Origin: Oscillospiraceae bacterium
GTDB lineage: Bacteria; Bacillota; Clostridia; Oscillospirales; CAG-272
Assembly (NCBI GenBank): GCA_015065295.1
Contig: SVQN01000010.1
Coordinates: 1 to 54,533 of the forward strand
DNA length: 54,533 nucleotides
Direction of reading: 5' to 3'
Within the stretch, counting starts at the first letter, position 1, and each line of letters begins with the position of its first letter. Under the pieces are notes generated by a model. It saw only the letters and a list, made by a program, of their open reading frames with translations. It made no database searches and had not been told where the DNA came from. Shown piece by piece: positions 53,728 to 54,533 of this stretch. The position numbers and the translations under genes were made by a program.

Positions 53728-54533
53728 TCAGCCGCCCGCTTCCACTTTTTCAAGGGAGGAATAGAACCGGTCGAGAACCTTTGCCGCTACCTTTTCCTTG
53801 CTCTTGTACCACGATGCAAAGTCGGTGGATTTCTGTTCAACCGCAAGACGGCAGGTCGTGTAGAACAGGTCGGAAAGACCCGCTTCAAAGCCGAAATAAT
53901 TGCCGCCGACTTCGTAGGCAATGGTATCGAACAGGATATCCAGCATGGCGATCGTATCTGTATCGCGCGCCAGCTTGCCTTCGAGAAGGACGTCATAATA
54001 GGTCGGGATGACTTCGTTCGCACTTTCGTAGGCGAGAAGTTCCAGAGCCGCGCCCACCAGTTCGGAATTGCCGACCGTCGTCGGGATGCACATCAGTCCA
54101 CCCCAGTCGAGGGAGACGTAATTTTCCTGTGCTTCATCAAACTTCGGGTACGGAAGAACACCGATGTCCACTTCCGCGTCACGGTAATTGATCAGACCGG
54201 CCATACCGGAAAGCATGAACAGGACTTTGCCGTCCTTGAGGGAAACGGCATTGTTCGGCTGAACCACCCCGGTGGTGTTTGCAAGGTTCGCCAGCTTTTC
54301 CACGATCGTAATCATACGGTCGGTATTCATCGCCAGTTCCACGCGGCCTTCCGCATTCTTCGTGGTCATGAACTGATCCGCACCGGTCATGAAGCTGATG
54401 TAAGTCGAACCGTCGCCCGAACCAAGACCGACAATGTCCTCGGTCGTATACTGACCGTCGCCGTCGGTATCGGTCGTGACCGCCACAGCCATTTCGCAGA
54501 GTTTGTCAATCGTCCACTGGCCGTTGTAAACCA
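53728..54533 (-). CDS. Extracellular solute-binding protein (paralogue 3), 5' end outside window
   Basis: The open frame runs off the right edge (reading VYNGQWTIDKLCEMAV at the border), so only ~268 C-terminal residues are seen. It has the same pattern as paralogues 1 and 2: an EF-hand-like loop DTDGDGQYTTEDIVG, YRDAEVDIGVLPYPKFDEAQE, and the C-terminal block EVIPTYYDVLLEGKLARDTDTIAMLDIL. It is most similar to paralogue 1. The signal peptide and any transporter partners would lie beyond the edge. Confidence 0.85.
   Translation of the reverse strand, partial: VYNGQWTIDKLCEMAVAVTTDTDGDGQYTTEDIVGLGSGDGSTYISFMTGADQFMTTKNAEGRVELAMNTDRMITIVEKLANLANTTGVVQPNNAVSLKDGKVLFMLSGMAGLINYRDAEVDIGVLPYPKFDEAQENYVSLDWGGLMCIPTTVGNSELVGAALELLAYESANEVIPTYYDVLLEGKLARDTDTIAMLDILFDTIAYEVGGNYFGFEAGLSDLFYTTCRLAVEQKSTDFASWYKSKEKVAAKVLDRFYSSLEKVEAGG

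Overview
The window looks like a chromosomal segment of a strictly anaerobic, low-to-mid GC Bacillota, most likely a gut-type clostridium. The evidence is an oxygen-sensitive Fe-S L-serine dehydratase, a class III (glycyl-radical) ribonucleotide reductase with NrdR, a type III glutamine synthetase, strong AGGAGG ribosome sites, many near-consensus TTGACA-17-TATAAT promoters, lipoprotein solute-binding proteins and an LTA-synthase-like enzyme. The genus cannot be fixed from sequence alone. There are no phage genes, transposase genes, rRNA, tRNA or CRISPR arrays.

Layout. 1-309: two GTAGGG-type palindromic repeats. 310-2906: rarA, an SMC-like ATPase and a membrane/zinc-ribbon protein. 2973-4377: rpsF-ssb-rpsR with promoter, leader and terminator. 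4385-5057: nested inverted repeats around a ~380-bp foldback. 5178-8630: nitroreductase, two envelope proteins, Fe-S serine dehydratase. 8644-8819: paired hairpins. 8907-11578: ABC exporter and a TIM-barrel isomerase. 11620-13854 (minus): pyridoxal kinase and the rplJ-rplL operon with an L10 leader. 13957-16920 (minus): a 987-aa cell-surface protein built of carbohydrate-binding modules. 17246-19210: GH92 mannosidase. 19347-21695 (minus): nrdD behind two NrdR boxes. 22050-23900: LTA-synthase-like sulfatase. 23928-24809 (minus): LytTR regulator plus DUF3021 membrane partner. 24951-26124 (minus): nrdR and a histidine phosphatase. 26295-29227 (minus): alpha/beta hydrolase, condensation-type acyltransferase and zinc-ribbon membrane protein. 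29362-35584: two solute-binding lipoproteins, a TIM-barrel protein with a long structured leader, and a uracil permease with an attenuator. 35693-39637 (minus): operon of acyltransferase, beta-helix protein, catalytically altered ABC ATPase and GNAT. 40000-42099 (minus): glnN. 42377-45133: operon of a CarA homologue lacking its glutaminase triad, azlC, azlD and an esterase. 45386-48470 (minus): DegV, an XRE regulator with PF repeats, and a Gfo/Idh oxidoreductase. 48626-51940 (minus): ptsH-ptsI and a lipoprotein. 52101-53411: RlmD-type methyltransferase. 53728-end (minus): a third solute-binding lipoprotein, cut by the window edge.

How it fits together. Several genes serve glycan and envelope work: surface adhesin, GH92, beta-helix protein, solute-binding proteins, LTA synthase and acyltransferases. 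Others are housekeeping: ribosomal proteins, Ssb, NrdD/NrdR, GlnN and RlmD.

The most unusual items are (i) the pseudo-glutaminase CarA leading an azlCD operon without carB; (ii) a family of TIR-flanked palindromes with three different GC-rich cores that share GTAGGG/CCCTAC ends; (iii) a second hairpin family often placed in inverted pairs, one pair enclosing the giant foldback; (iv) an orphan ABC ATPase with altered Walker B Glu and H-loop His; (v) an HPr with Lys at position 46; and (vi) a ~360-nt structured leader upstream of an unknown TIM-barrel gene.
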